Part shown: in pieces, positions 1 to 11,670 of the stretch
How positions within the stretch are numbered: position 1 is the stretch's first letter
How the letters are laid out: each line of letters begins with the position of its first letter
NCBI GenBank assembly: GCA_039654915.1
Contig: CM077596.1
Span: 57,596,501 to 57,660,500 of the forward strand
Direction: 5' to 3'
DNA length: 64,000 bases
From: Aquilaria yunnanensis
Taxonomy: Eukaryota > Streptophyta > Magnoliopsida > Malvales > Thymelaeaceae
Position numbers and translations under genes: made by a program
Notes under the pieces: generated by a model
Seen by the model: the letters and a program-made list of their open reading frames with translations, nothing else
Databases searched by the model: none
Told to the model about the DNA's origin: nothing

Positions 1-68
1 GTGGTCTTGGGTTGGCTCTGATACCATCTGTAATGATCCAAGTTCAAAACCGGTCAACAAAACACCTG
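1..68 (-). mobile_element. TRIM-like retroelement fragment: PBS and LTR end
   Basis: Read on the minus strand, an LTR end (bases 68-29, ending in ATTACA) is followed by TGGTATCAGAGC at 26-15. That 12-mer is the usual plant primer-binding site for initiator methionine tRNA. The LTR stretch matches the ends of the TRIM copy at 9609-11835 (shared AACCGGTCAAC and AACACCTGC). The LTR is cut at base 69 by a CACTA-like terminus. The rest of this LTR was not found elsewhere in the window, and the internal domain runs off the left edge. Confidence 0.6.
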
Positions 69-1775
69 CACTATTAGAAAAAGGTCATTAGCGACGGCTT
101 AATTAGCAATGGCAAATAGTCACTAAAAGTTTGGTGAAAGTTTAGCTATGGTTGTTTGTCGCTAAATTTTAGCAATAACTTACCCTCGCTAATTTAGCCA
201 AAAGCCATCGCTAAAATTTAGCAACGGTTAGCAGTCGCTACATTTAGCAACAGCTTGCCCTCACTAAAATCTCAAAAATTAATAATGGTTAGCCTTCGCT
301 AAGTCTCATCCGAATTTTATGACACGTAGCCATCGCTAAAAGCTAATGAAATATCTATAGTAAGTCATAACTAATGTACACCTCAATTAAAAATGACTTA
401 CCCATGCTAGCTGCAAAAAAGTTCTGGCTTTTTAGTCATTTTTTATGCTAACTTGTCATCTATTTTAACATAAATAACTTTTTTGAATATATGTAATGCA
501 GTGGAGATGTGTACCTTAAAGTCTGATAAAAGTTTTACGACAACTAGAAGAGGTGGCAAAATCTAACCCAACTCGAAAATTTGGACTGACCCACCCAAAC
601 CCAACCTAACTTGATTCAATTTGCCAAAAACAGTCAATAACCCAAATCCGGTTGTACCTAACCCGACCTGAACCTGAACCCGATTAAAGTAAAACACGAA
701 ATGACCTAAAACCTGAAATACCCAAACCTAAATTGGCCCGAACCTGAAATAACCTGAATCCGAAATGACTCAAACCCAAGACTGATCTGACCCAAGCCTG
801 AAAAGACTCAATTTTAAACTTGACAAGACCCAAATTTAACCCAAATCAACATAAAATATATGGTCAACAAACATTTAAAAATGCATGATATTTTTATATA
901 TTGATTATTTATCTAAAGTGTACATTAATTATTACTGTCAATTAATAAATTCAAAAAATACTTCAAAAATATTTTTTTGTTCATGTATCTTATGGAATTT
1001 AAATAACAAATTAATAAAATAATTTTGTTTGGTTTGTTTAAAGGTCTTATAGGATTTATTAGTTGGGAGGACTCAATAATTTTCAGTATTCTTGAATTTT
1101 AGTATAATTCTATAAAGTTACTAAATCAAACTTTGATTCTTCATAATATGAAGGACTTATTTCTGTATCTATCATCGTTAGTTGCCTTCAACATTTGATA
1201 GCAAGACTAAACTATATAAAACTTTAATTCAAAGTACTAATAAAGCATGCATTTGTTCGAGATGATTTAATTTCACATAGTTCACATAGGCTTGAGCTCA
1301 AATTACTTAAAGCATTCTTTCCCATTCAAAACCACAAAAGCCTAAAATCACAAACAATAATTTAAATCTTAAAGCAACATAACAAATTATTACAATATTA
1401 AGTTTTGCAACTAAATAAAAACATCAAAATGAAAAAAAGTATGGCGACAATATGCCATGTCAAAAGTCTCAAGCAACAAAGCTAATGATAAAGTCTGAAC
1501 TACCTGCTTTCAAATATTTGCATTTGCCAGACCTATGAATTGCCAAAATAATGGTAGTTAGTGAAATACTAAACCAAAAATATAGAGTTGTTTATGGTAT
1601 TAATAAATTGAGTCAATGCTTAAAAAGCACTAAAAAAACCCAACTGCTATAAAGTGACTAGTAATAATCTTACCTATACACCAAAACCAAATTAGCAGAT
1701 GCTTTAGAACTGGTTGGCTGCTCTAATTCAACTTCTATGCCATTCAAATGCTTCAAATCATACTCCTTAGCTTTA

Positions 1776-3829
1776 TTAATTGAAAAACAAAATTAGTACT
1801 AGGTATAATGTATTGAAATAAAACAAAACAACTGATAAAAAATAAACCATACCTTCATAACCATACACCCAATTATGAGATGTTAGTAAAACTTGTACAT
1901 TGTCAGGGACAAGACGATTCCCATATTTGTTAAAAATCTTACTACCCATACTAAAAATTGATTCTGAAGCAACAGTTGTAATAGGAATACTCAATATGTC
2001 TCTTGCCATTTGTGCTATAATTGGATATCGTGCTTCATTTTCTTTCCAAAAAGCAAGGACATCCAACTTTAACTCAATTGGCTTTTTAGGCTCATCCAAA
2101 TAAAGATCAAGCTGTGACTTTAAGTTGAAAGTCCCCATTGTATCTTGGGCAAAGTTCTACGCCCACATCAACGTATTTATCAATTTTGATAGTATCGTAC
2201 AATATAAAAGAATAGATATTAGCATAATAACAGAAAAAATAGTTTACTTACAAGAAGATTTGAATTTACTTTTTGACAAGATTGTCCACCATCGGTTCCA
2301 ACATCACATGAGTGAGATAAACTACCATTATGGGTCTCACACTCTTTGAAAAGAAAATATAATTGATTTCGAACATCTAACCACTTAGAAGCATGAGCTG
2401 TATCCAATTTCTCATAGCAGTACTTGAGAAAAACTAATTTATATCGAGGATCAAGTACAGCTACAAATGAGAAGACTACTGAAAAATCTTCCCAATACTT
2501 ATGAAACTTCTCATTCATTTGTTGTATCATTTATCTTATTTGGAAGTCTAGGTTATCCATTGCCTCTAGTATAAACCTTTGTATTCTTCATACATTCTCA
2601 AAGTACAAATTGGCAGTAGGATACTCAGAATCAGAGAAGAAAGTGGTCATTTCATAAAAAGGATTCAAAATTGCTGTGATTTTGTCCCACCCACCATCAC
2701 TAGGGTAATGTTCATAATATATGTCAACAATCTGCAGTTGAGAAAATACTTGATGATAAATAAGTGCCATTTCAAGCATCAAATAAGTGGAATTCCATCA
2801 TGTAGGCACATTTAGCTATAATGATTTTGAAATGTTTACCCCTAACTGCTACGGCACACTAAAAAAACCTAATCCTTCTTGCTTCTGATCTACGAACATA
2901 TAGAACACTTTCTCTGATTTTTTTTAGATGCCAAAAAACTACCTTTAACCCATTTTGAACAATGAGATTCAAAATATATGCACCACAACGAACATGAAAA
3001 TATTTCCCTCCACAAATCAAATCATTCCGATGGTTTAGTTGGGCACACAACAAAGTCTGCATACTAGTCATATTGCTAGCATTGTCTAAAATGATGGAAA
3101 AAATTTTGCTCTCAATCCCCTATTCTTTCAAGAGACCAAATATTTTTTCATATAATATGTTAGAATTATGAAGTGGTTCAAGATGCTGAAAAGTCAAGAC
3201 TTTACTCTTTAATTTCTAACCAATGTTCACATAATGTGCAGTGACACAAAGATAACCTTAATCAATCATTGAAGTCCATATATCACTAGTTAAGCAAATC
3301 CTTCTAGAAAGGTTCCTTAAAGAAGATTTAAGTTGTTCCTTTAATTTCTTATGGAACTTAACAATGTCACTCTTACGGGTGTTTCGACACACATGTTTAA
3401 CATTAAGGTTCAGATATGAATTGTAACCATGCACCTCTTCATATTCAACATAAGAATACGATAGACCATGCTTGATTGTGATGCTACACAACCACTCTTG
3501 ACAGGTAGCTTCATCTAACTTTCCATAGAATGATCCTTTATTGCTACCATTGTCATTTAAAGAACTCTGATACTTGGAACACTTCTTTAAATGACGCAAA
3601 AGGTTTTTTGTTCCTACTGTAGAATCAGCCTTGTATTTCTTAACTTTGCAATGCTTGCATTTGGCTGTTTTCACTTTATCTTCATATAGCTCTCCATTAA
3701 TACACTCAAACTCATTCCAAACCTTAGACCAAGACCTGCTTTGCCTTTTTTAGCACCACTTGCATTAACAGTCTCTTGGTTATTGGAGTCATCCGCATTT
3801 ATGCTAGACATGTTCACTGTTGGATCCAT
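1776..3829 (-). pseudogene. hAT transposase pseudogene (RICESLEEPER/BED type)
   Basis: The likely start is ATG at 3829. The pieces follow the order of plant hAT transposases. At 3258-3674 there is a BED zinc finger (CKHC, then H and C ligands) and the LTSDIWTS motif. At 2859-3071 the frame holds RCGAYILNLIVQNGLK. At 2219-2530 it holds VLDPRYKL. At 1776-2138 lies the C-terminal dimerization domain with ITTVASESIFS and a closing HNW. These sit in different frames separated by stops, so no intact protein is encoded. Plant proteins of this kind are often annotated as zinc finger BED domain RICESLEEPER-like. The sequence upstream of the start is the GC-rich block at 3980-4485. Confidence 0.8.
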
Positions 3830-3979
3830 TGCTGTAAAACAAATAAGAACAATTAATAATAATAATAATAATAATCATAATCACCCTAACTTATGTTTCT
3901 ATGTGATGTAAGAAATTTAATTGACACATGCTCAAACAAATAATTAAACAAAGAAAACAAGGAAAGAAAATAAACATCA

Positions 3980-5170
3980 AAAGCCTTGCTGTCGATGGCC
4001 CATATGCAAAATAAAACAAAGTTAGTGACTAGTATGAACGAAGTGAAAAGAACAAGGGGCTAAACAATAGTTTCACCACAAGAGTTTTAAAAAAAACTTG
4101 GCTGGGGTAATGAGTCGGGTCGCGGTTTCGATCCGGATCTCTCTCTGATTCTCCGTTCGCCGGAGACGAGAGATGGGGAGCTGCCTGGGGTTTGGCCGAG
4201 AGGAGGCAGCAACTTATGAGGGAGGAGGAGATGGACTGCCAGGCGGCGGCGGACGGGCATGAAGCGCACACGATTCTCGTTCCTCCTTTCAATCGGTGGC
4301 AACAACTGTGGGGGTCTTCAGAGATGGCAGCGTGGGGTCGGACGGAACAATGGAGGCTAGCTAAGTCCGATTGTGGTGGCCGAAATGGCGGGCAGGGAAG
4401 GGAAGGACTAGGGGTGGCGGTGGCGTTAGCTGGGAAAAAGGTTAGGGTTTTTGAGGAGATGAGCTGCAAAAAAGCAGGGGCTTAGGCTGCAGTTTTTCCC
4501 TTTTTTTATCTAGGGGCTTAAGGTTTCGAATTTCTCTTCCTTTTCCTTGAAGTGGTGACTCATATTTATGCTAGAGAAAGCCTAGGCTAGATTAACTAGG
4601 TTTGTTCAAGTTTAAACTCATCCAATTTCAATTTGAAGGGGTTTGGACATAATTTGGTCAAACTATCAGTTTTAGTCCAACAACTCTCTTAGGCTACTGA
4701 TCAGGTCCCCATTTTTATGCGAAATTGAAATTGAGCCCAACTTTTTCCTGATTTGTCAAATTAGACTCAAGCTTTGTGAAAAATAACCAGATTTTCCAAG
4801 AATTTAGTGGTTTTGCCCCAAACTTTTCAATTTTGATAGATTTGCCTCAAACTCTCGAGAGTTGACAGATTTATCTCCAAATTTTCAATTTTGCCTAAAA
4901 CTTTCTAAAAGCCTCTAATTCACACTTAAACACTTCCATTTTGCCTACACTGACCGCAAACGACCTCTAGGGCTCAAAATTAGTACCTAAACAAAATTAA
5001 TTCATTTTTTGACCCTAAATAATGACTCTAAATTCCTAAAAAATTATAACTCGAATTGGCATCATAATTTAAATGCATTTGATCCTACCAACTACTTGAG
5101 TTTCAAAATGACCGAGTTTATAGTTTCATGAATCAAATTTGCAAAGTTCAAAATTAGGTATTTTTATCAA
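3980..5170 (-). repeat. LTR-like GC-rich block, copy C of a three-copy family
   Basis: This stretch is homologous, in the same orientation, to 49865-51033, and in inverted orientation to 16501-17640. Shared features are a 'CTTGCTGTCGATGGCCCA' start, a GC-rich leader with long Pro/Ser/Arg-rich spurious frames, and a run of degenerate 'gatttgcc/agattttacc' phrases. It lacks the TGTTAACACCC terminus seen in copy B, so it is truncated. The open frames at 4029-4485 on both strands are best read as non-coding leader, not genes. Confidence 0.5.
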
Positions 5171-6665
5171 AATAATTGTATATTAGATTATTTTTTATGC
5201 CTAGTAATTTTTTAATTATGAGGTACCTAAATTTTGAACATTTCATTTTAGTCATCCATAGAAATTGCAACATGAGTCTCCAAACTTTTCAAATATTTGC
5301 ATAAAAAATTAAATTGTTTAATTTAATTTTTAGCAAAACCTAAATAAAAAATTAAATTAATTCAATTTATTCTAGTATATGCACCAATAACCCGAGTAGA
5401 CCTGAATATCAACCTGAATCTGACCTGAAACCCAAATAACGAGACCTGAAGTTACCCGAAACTGAAATTGACCCGACTTGAGTTAAGCCTGAACCTAAAT
5501 TAGTCCAACCTGAACCTGAAATCGACCTAAACCCAAATAATCCAACCTAAACCCGAATTGATGCTAACCCGACTTAACTCGAACCTAAATGACCCAACCC
5601 AAATCTAACCCGACCCACCCAATTGCCATCTCTAATGGCTAGCTGTCATTAACTTTTGGCTAAAGTTAGTGGCAACTTGCCCCCACTAACTTAGCAAAAG
5701 CTAGCCGTCACTAAATTATGGTAATAGTTAGTGAAAGCTTGCCATTGCTAATTTAGCCATCGCAAAATTTAGCGATGACTAATGGCTTGCCCTCATTAAT
5801 TTAATGATGATTAGCAGTTACTAACTTTAGCAACGACTTACCCTCACTAACTTAGTGACGGCTAGCCATTGCTAAATTTAGTTACAGCTTGCCCTCACTA
5901 ATTTAGTGTATTTTACAAAATATAGATTATAATTTATGATAAATTTTGTTTATGATTAAAAAATTCTTGCATCTTATTTATTATTTTTATAAAAAAAAAT
6001 ACTTAAGCTATCAATTGCTTATGTGCTGTTAAGCTTTTCACATTTTATTTTAGTGTTTATTAAGTCTAGCTAACTAAATTAATTATGTTAGCTTACATTT
6101 TAGTTTATTTTTAGTTTTTATTAAATCTAGCTACATCATGGACTCCTAATTATTTTTGAATTGTTTAATTGACTAAGTAAAATGATTGAAAAATTATTTC
6201 TTTAAACGTGTTTAGTGACAAATGAATAGTTATGTTTATCCATTATTTTGTATTATAGAATTTCATTGTAGCTTTGACTTATTATTAAAATAAATAATTA
6301 TATTGAAAATGCTGTAGGCTTACATATAATGAGGATTAGTAGTTGTTATTTTGCAGTTTAACGACAGGTTGGCCTCACTAATTTAACAAAGGCCAACCAT
6401 TGCTAAAGATAACGATGGCTAACAGTCACTAAATTTAGCAACAGTTAGCCTTCACTAAGTTTGGAAAAAATTTAGTGATGAAGTGTCTTCACTAATTTAA
6501 TATATATATGTGTGTGTAGGTAAGTGTGTTAGTTATTTTTTAAAAATTTAATAGATTCACTTAAAAAAATTGATTAGATACAGTGAAAATAGGCTGTTAC
6601 TAATTTTCCCACGAGGTAGCGACGACTGGCCTTAACAAATTTGTAAGCGACCGTAGACCGTCGCT

Positions 6666-7100
6666 AGTTAAAAATTGATGGATCGCTGCCTTTGCTCTCA
6701 TTTTTTATCGCAAACCACGTCCTCCCTCCCCATTTCACGAAACTTCAGAAAACCAGAGGGTCCGGCCATCTTCGCCCCAAACACAATGGTTCGATAAGCC
6801 GCTTGCCGTGTCGATCTCCCCACTTGTGCCTCCGATATTGCCGCCAGTTCACCGGAAATTGAACCAGACGGACACGAAGCGTCCGCCGTCCATTATTCTT
6901 GCTCGTTTCTTCCTCTGCCGATGCGCTCGACGGATGCCAAGCCTTGATCGTCCATTTTCCTCGTAGGAATCATGCCGAAAATTTGCCCTACCTGAGGTAA
7001 AGTCCTGAGTCTTTGATTTAACTCAGATTTGTTCAGTCATCACTGTGTGGCATTTCCTTTTAGCAGTATGATCTTTTTTACACCTTTTTATCATTCTCCT
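6666..7100. other. Junction between CACTA shell and XBAT-like remnant
   Basis: After the last subterminal repeat the composition becomes GC-richer (6710-6990), like a plant 5' leader or first exon, and ends with CCTACCTGAG|GTAAAG, which would serve as a splice donor at 6999. The expected XBAT first-exon peptide (Gly-Asn-Ser-Phe-Gly-Cys-like) was not found. No confident gene is assigned here. Confidence 0.3.
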
Positions 7101-7101
7101 G

Positions 7102-8481
7102 AGGTTGGTTTTGGCCGCGAGAGACGGCAATTTCGTCGAAGCCAAGATGCTGCTGGATTGCAACCCTTGTCTCGCCAAGTACTCCACTTTCGATGGCCTC
7201 AATTCCCCCCTCAATTTTGCTGCCGCCAAAGGCCACAATGAGGTTTTTCTATCTCTACTCTTACTATGTTCTTTTCTCCTTAGATGGTGGATTACATTAT
7301 TTTGATCTTTGTTTGGCTCCGCTTAGATTGTTGCTCTGTTGCCCGAGAATGGAGCTGATGTTAATTCGAGGAACTACTGTGGCCAGGTGCGAGATTTGGC
7401 GATTCATTTGTCTGGCTTTCATTTCCCTTGGATGATTTTCTCTTCATTTGTGAAGAAATGTGGGCTAATTGTTTGCTTGAGATGATCTTCTCTATGATCG
7501 TGTCCTGCATTTCATTTTTCACTCTGTGATTCTCATATAAGATTTACGTGCTTAAAACAGGCTTTCGGGTCTTGATTAGTTCAATTCAAATGGGAGATTA
7601 TTGTCTCTGGGTTACGTTTTCACTTGTTAGCTTGCTAATCTATGTGAAGGTCACAAGCTAAATTTCAGGTACTCATTGGTATGAGAAGCTGATTTTGAAT
7701 CTGATTTATGCAGCCAAATGCAGAGTTATATGAAATAGTGTGTTTCTGCTCCTAACAAGGAAATTAGTTTTGTGCAATTCTTTCTTCTGCTGACTCTGCA
7801 ATTATTTTTCTTGTATGTTTACAAAGACTGCCTTGATGGAAGCTTGTAGATACGGGCATTGGGAAGTTGTACAGATTGTTCTGCTTTTCAGATGCAATGT
7901 GAGTCCTACTAATTCACCTTTTTTCTGTCCTTTGTTATCATTCTTCTAAGATGCTGAAGCACATATGCAAAGACCATAAAATTAATGCTGTGATACTTGT
8001 TTCTTCCAAGTATCCTTTGTTTCTAACACTTCCTGGATGTTGTATTTTATACCTGTCTCTTAACTCTTTGTGCTTGCTGGTTACAAGAGCAGATTATTTG
8101 AGTGGAAGGACAGCTTCACATTTTGCTGCTGTGAATGGACATGTAAGATGCATCAAATTAGTTGTTGCTAATTTTGTTCCCAGTTCTCCTTTGGAAGCCA
8201 CGCATTCACAATCCGAAGGTGACAGAGAAGACAGTTCTACTGTAAAGAACAAGCATGAGCAAAAGTTAGGGGTATATTTTAGTTCCTATTGCTTTGGCCT
8301 TAGCTTATTTTTCAATCCATTCCTACCTTGTGCTCATACTACTCGAGCTTTATTACCGTCCAGTGCACTGTCAAAGTTTTTAAATAAAGCAGCTGTTGGT
8401 GGAATCACTGCTCTCCATATGGCTGCATTAAATGGATATTTTGACTGTGTACAACTTCTGCTTGACCTTCAAGCTAATGTT
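7102..8481 (+). pseudogene. XBAT33-like ankyrin/RING E3 ligase, 3'-truncated remnant
   Basis: Five exon-like blocks reproduce the ankyrin half of plant XBAT-type RING E3 ubiquitin ligases. They are 7102-7242 (LVLAARDG, then [10 protein letters not shown]), 7327-7386 (NGADVNSRNYCGQ), 7827-7898 ([16 protein letters not shown]), 8080-8264 ([12 protein letters not shown]) and 8364-8481 ([17 protein letters not shown]). Introns between them have GTGCGA, GTGAGT and GTTAGG donors. The block at 8080 lacks its AG acceptor (the sequence reads CTTGCTG|GTT). Homology stops after LDLQANV at 8481, where AT-rich DNA follows. The later ankyrin repeats and the C-terminal RING domain are missing, so no ligase could be made. 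The family assignment to XBAT33/XBOS33 is from recalled family features and would need a protein search. Confidence 0.75.
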
Positions 8482-8569
8482 TATTTATTTAAATTGTAAT
8501 ATGATAAAATAATTTAATAAATATAAAAATATTGTAAAATTCTACATTGTTGTCCATGCTGGCTTCAAA
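8482..8569. other. AT-rich breakpoint spacer
   Basis: About 90 bp of A/T-only-like sequence separates the truncated XBAT-like exon from the next coding-like block. It marks the point where the gene was broken. No terminal repeats were recognised in it. Confidence 0.3.
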
Positions 8570-9187
8570 TTGGGGACATTTGGTGGGAAAAGGGTAAGGC
8601 TTGTGGGTGGGAAAATTGCAAGTAGATCTGGGCCTGGGGGGGAGGTGTTGGTCAATAAAGGAAGACTAATGTCAGACAAAGAAAGCAAAGAAGAAAGTGG
8701 CAAGGGAGAGAGAAATGGCAAGAAAGGAGTAGACGTGCATATTCATATGCAAAAGCTAAAGGAAATGGCAACTACAACCGAAGCAACCTACTACGATTGT
8801 GAAGTTAGAGCTGCAATTTGAACTTCTTAAACGGATGTGAACCCAAGGCGTTGATTCTGCGGGTGCAGGTATTACAGGGTAAGGTTTACTAGGTAAAGTT
8901 GTTTGATTTTGAAGTTGTTGTGCATGACATTGAGTAGAGTAATATGGTTTCTTTTTAGTTTTATGCAGACAAAGACAGAGTGTGGGTTTTTTGAGTGCCA
9001 TGATCCGCCAACAAGTGAAAGGGCAAGGGTAGTGATCAATGGACTATTGAGGAAGAGGGCAAAAACAAAGGCAGAACTCAAGAAGGCAAGAAGGAAGATT
9101 CGAGCATTATGGTGTTGGATGTTGGTGGCTTGGTTTTTTTGTGTTATGGTGTTTGTGGTTGTTGTGTTGGTGTTAATGGGAATGTAG
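8570..9187 (+). pseudogene. GRF-type zinc-finger protein pseudogene with coiled coil and C-terminal TM
   Basis: Two exons join in phase 0 across a 90-bp intron (8879-8968, GTAAGG to ATGCAG). The joined frame reads as a plant zf-GRF domain: a Cys motif near 8790, NPRR, FCGCRYYR, then CGFFECHDPP. A basic helix rich in KAELKKARRK follows, then a hydrophobic C-terminal segment, the usual layout of small plant GRF/TM proteins of unknown role. Three in-frame stops (near 8819, 8828 and 8852) sit where the family has Arg, Trp and Arg, each explained by C-to-T or G-to-A change. Upstream, 8570-8750 is an open basic Gly/Lys/Glu-rich frame that may be its N-terminus or unrelated. Confidence 0.55.
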
Positions 9188-9608
9188 ATGGGGCAGAAGG
9201 GGTTGGTTGGGTAAGTAAATGTGTGTGGCTCGTTTTTAAGTGTGTAGGTGATAGCAAATAGTTTGGGTAGGAAATGCCCTATTTTTGCTTTTAGAAGATG
9301 GAGGGAAATGGAACTTCATTTTGTATGTCCCACTCTACCCCACTTGTATGTGGTAATATAATTTAGATTAAGCTAGTTGTCTTCAATTATCAAAAAGCAA
9401 AGAGAAAAGTAAGAATGAACAACGTATAAAACAGGCATCTAACATCAAACATCCATTGCTGCATAATTAAACATCATTGTCTGTACAAAACATCCACCTT
9501 GAATAACTAGCTAAAGGCCAAAATACCCTAAGCTAACTTCCTAAAACTGGCCACCTTAACCCGAAGCTTACCCCTGCTACTGCTAAGTTATGAGGATGAT
9601 ACAAGTTT
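9188..9608. other. Unassigned 3' flank
   Basis: No coding, TIR or LTR signal was recognised. The stretch may include the 3' untranslated part of the GRF-like pseudogene (T/G-rich to about 9360). It ends at AGTTT, the left target duplication of the TRIM element. Confidence 0.3.
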
Positions 9609-9710
9609 TGTAACAATCCAAGTCCAGAACTGGTTAACGTAACACCTGCCCACAGCATATGGGCTATCCTAAGCACTAGGTGCTTATGTTCTAAAACTGA
9701 AGTCTACATA

Positions 9711-11430
9711 TGTAACAGCTCTCAAAAAATTTAGATATAATTACTGAGATAACGTTAGTTATTTTAATAATGTAATGTACTTAGAATATTTAATGCAAGC
9801 AAATTCTCGGTTTAATAAAGTATAATAGCTTAAAGAGGACAAAATTGGTCATTTAAGAAAACCGGATTAAGAAGGGCATTTCAGTCATTTCATATAATGA
9901 CCCATTTTTATTTCACGGTTGGGTAGAGGATGGAAAAATATTAAATTTAAGGTATGATGGTTTTTCATAATTCCCACTCTACCCCGGTGAAATTGTGAAT
10001 TAACTAAATTGTCTGAAAATAGTTTATGTGTAACCCTCAAAAGTATCAGGCCTAAATTGCATGTCTGTCAAAGCTGAGGACTGGGCGTGTAATTAAGGTA
10101 AAGAAGGATTCAGGGGTGGAATAACTTCGGTTTTGGTCCTAAGTTTTCCTGTAACTTACAGATAAGTATCCAACGTACTATTTAGTACAAATAAGGGACC
10201 AGTACCTGACTTGACATAAGCACACAAAAGTTGACTTTGGTTTATTTATTTGTTCATTGTCTTCTTCATCCATATCCTGCCACCACCCGAAAGCTTCCTT
10301 CCTCTCCTTCAAACCTCCATACCGCACCTTCCAAGCTCCAATCCACCAATTTAATTGCAAATTCAAAGGAAAATTGGGAGAAAAGTGGGATTTCTTGCAT
10401 AAAGAGCTAAGTTTTAAGCTCATTTTTGGTAAGCAAGCAAGTATTTATTTTTCCCTTAATTTCCTGGTTTATTTTGTTGGTGGAGATGCTGGTTTTATTG
10501 ATTAAATTGGTTCCAAGCATGTTTCTTGAGAGAATTAAGCATGGAAGCTTGAATCAAGCAAGAAATTTAAACGAACCTAAGGCTACGGTTGAAATTGGGG
10601 AGGTGTAGGAAATATTTCATTTCCTTTGGTTGCTTCGGCTGGGAAGGATTGCAAAAAAATAAAATAATTTTTAATTAATTGTTAGAATTATTAAACTAGC
10701 AATAAGAAATCAAAGAAGACCAAGAAACATTTTTTTATGTATTGTTAAGTAAAGGGCCGATTAATTGGAATCCGTTGAGAGGGTTATTCCTAACCATTTA
10801 AACCATAAGGAATTTTTTTATATTGTCCTAATTATGGTTTATTTATGTAGCTAAATGATCAATTAAAAGAGAAATACTCAAGCTACTATAAAGGGTACAA
10901 AGAAGAATACAAAACCAAGACCATAAGGATACTAAAGTTGATGCTTGCTTACATTAATTATTCAAAGTAAGGGACTTTAAGTTCAAGTTTAAATTGATGC
11001 ATTATGAATTTTTCTACAATGTATTAATTAAGGGAGTATGAGGTGGACAAGAAGTGGCTTAAGGACTAAGTAATTAAATAGCCTTTAAGTAAGTATACAG
11101 GGTACTAAGTATTCAAGATGAGCTGTGACGCTCAAGAGTACCCTAGCTAAGCTACCAAGCTTAGTAAGAATGAGCCACTAAGAACTCCTGTACAGTGTGA
11201 GTAAGGGTAAGTAATGGCAAGTCAAGCTTGTTAAGGCAAGAGTTAAGCTCTTGTAAGAAGGACTAAGTCGAGGATGGGTTCCCCGCCATAGAACCCGTAC
11301 TAGTGGCCATTAGTCAAGACCTCATAACGTTTTAAGCTCACGTTAAGATGTGTATATATATGCTATATATGCTGTGTCCTAAAGTTTATTTTGCAGGTAT
11401 TTAATTCCTTACTGAGAATTTATGATTCTC
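9711..11430 (+). mobile_element. Solo LTR-like insertion inside the TRIM 3' LTR
   Basis: It begins TGTAACAGCTCTCAAAA, a usual start for large plant gypsy LTRs, directly after the TRIM phrase AGTCTACATA. Near its end lies a CTTACTGAGAATTTATGATTCTCACTC phrase (11404-11430), similar to the CTTACTGAGTATATTC stretch in the solo LTR at 29748. No PBS, purine tract or gag/pol reading lies inside, so it is best taken as a solo LTR or truncated LTR. Its right end lies somewhere in 11420-11470; I could not fix it by a target duplication. Confidence 0.5.
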
Positions 11431-11656
11431 ACTCTCTTAAGTATCACATTGTGTAGATACTAGTAGTGTGAGATATGGAGGTGTTATAAACTCCCTTCCT
11501 TATGTACCCAACATCCTCGTTGGAGTATCTCGGGTTACATAGTCCCCTAGACCAATAACCTCTCTAATTGGATTACTTGACTCCCAGCTAAGTAATCTCC
11601 CCGATAGGCGATGCATGTGCACAACCAGTATGTCACATCATCGCGGTCCCGAGTCA

Positions 11657-11668
11657 GCTCTGATACCA
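11657..11668 (-). promoter_or_regulatory. TRIM primer-binding site
   Basis: TGGTATCAGAGC on the minus strand, two bases inside the LTR end. It is complementary to the 3' end of initiator tRNA-Met and is the common PBS of plant TRIM and copia elements. Confidence 0.75.
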
Positions 11669-11670
11669 TT

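Larger units (their letters stand above)
545..5634 (-). mobile_element. Degenerate hAT element nested in the CACTA-like shell
   Basis: The inverted ends are TAGAAGAGGTGGCAAAATC at 545 and, read from the right, TAGAGATGGCAATTGGGTGG ending at 5634. Both ends carry dense ACCCGAACCTGAAAT-like subterminal repeats (about 580-850 and 5390-5620). A broken hAT transposase lies at 1776-3829 on the minus strand, and a GC-rich LTR-like block at 3980-5170. The right terminus closely matches the terminus of the 1.5-kb element at 40360. I could not find a matching 8-bp target duplication, so the left boundary is uncertain by a few bases. Confidence 0.6.
69..6665. mobile_element. CACTA-like element shell with subterminal repeats
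   Basis: The left end reads CACTATTAGAAAAAGG followed by TTAGCGACGG, close to the plant CACTA terminus and its usual subterminal motif. Many variants of 'TTAGC(G/A)A(C/T)GGC' and 'GCTAGCCGTCACTAA', in both orientations, fill 80-400 and 5640-6660. The right side still has ACCGTCGCTAGTTAAAAA at about 6655-6672, but the terminal CACTA inverted repeat is missing, so the right end is truncated or replaced where the XBAT-like remnant begins. No CACTA transposase is left inside; the interior is occupied by a hAT element. The 3-bp target duplication cannot be tested. Confidence 0.55.

Noticed and set aside
4029..4485. Overlapping open frames on both strands, 97-146 codons
   Set aside because: They lie in the GC-rich LTR-like leader shared with 16501 and 49865. 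Both strands are open because stops are rare at high GC, and no domain is visible.
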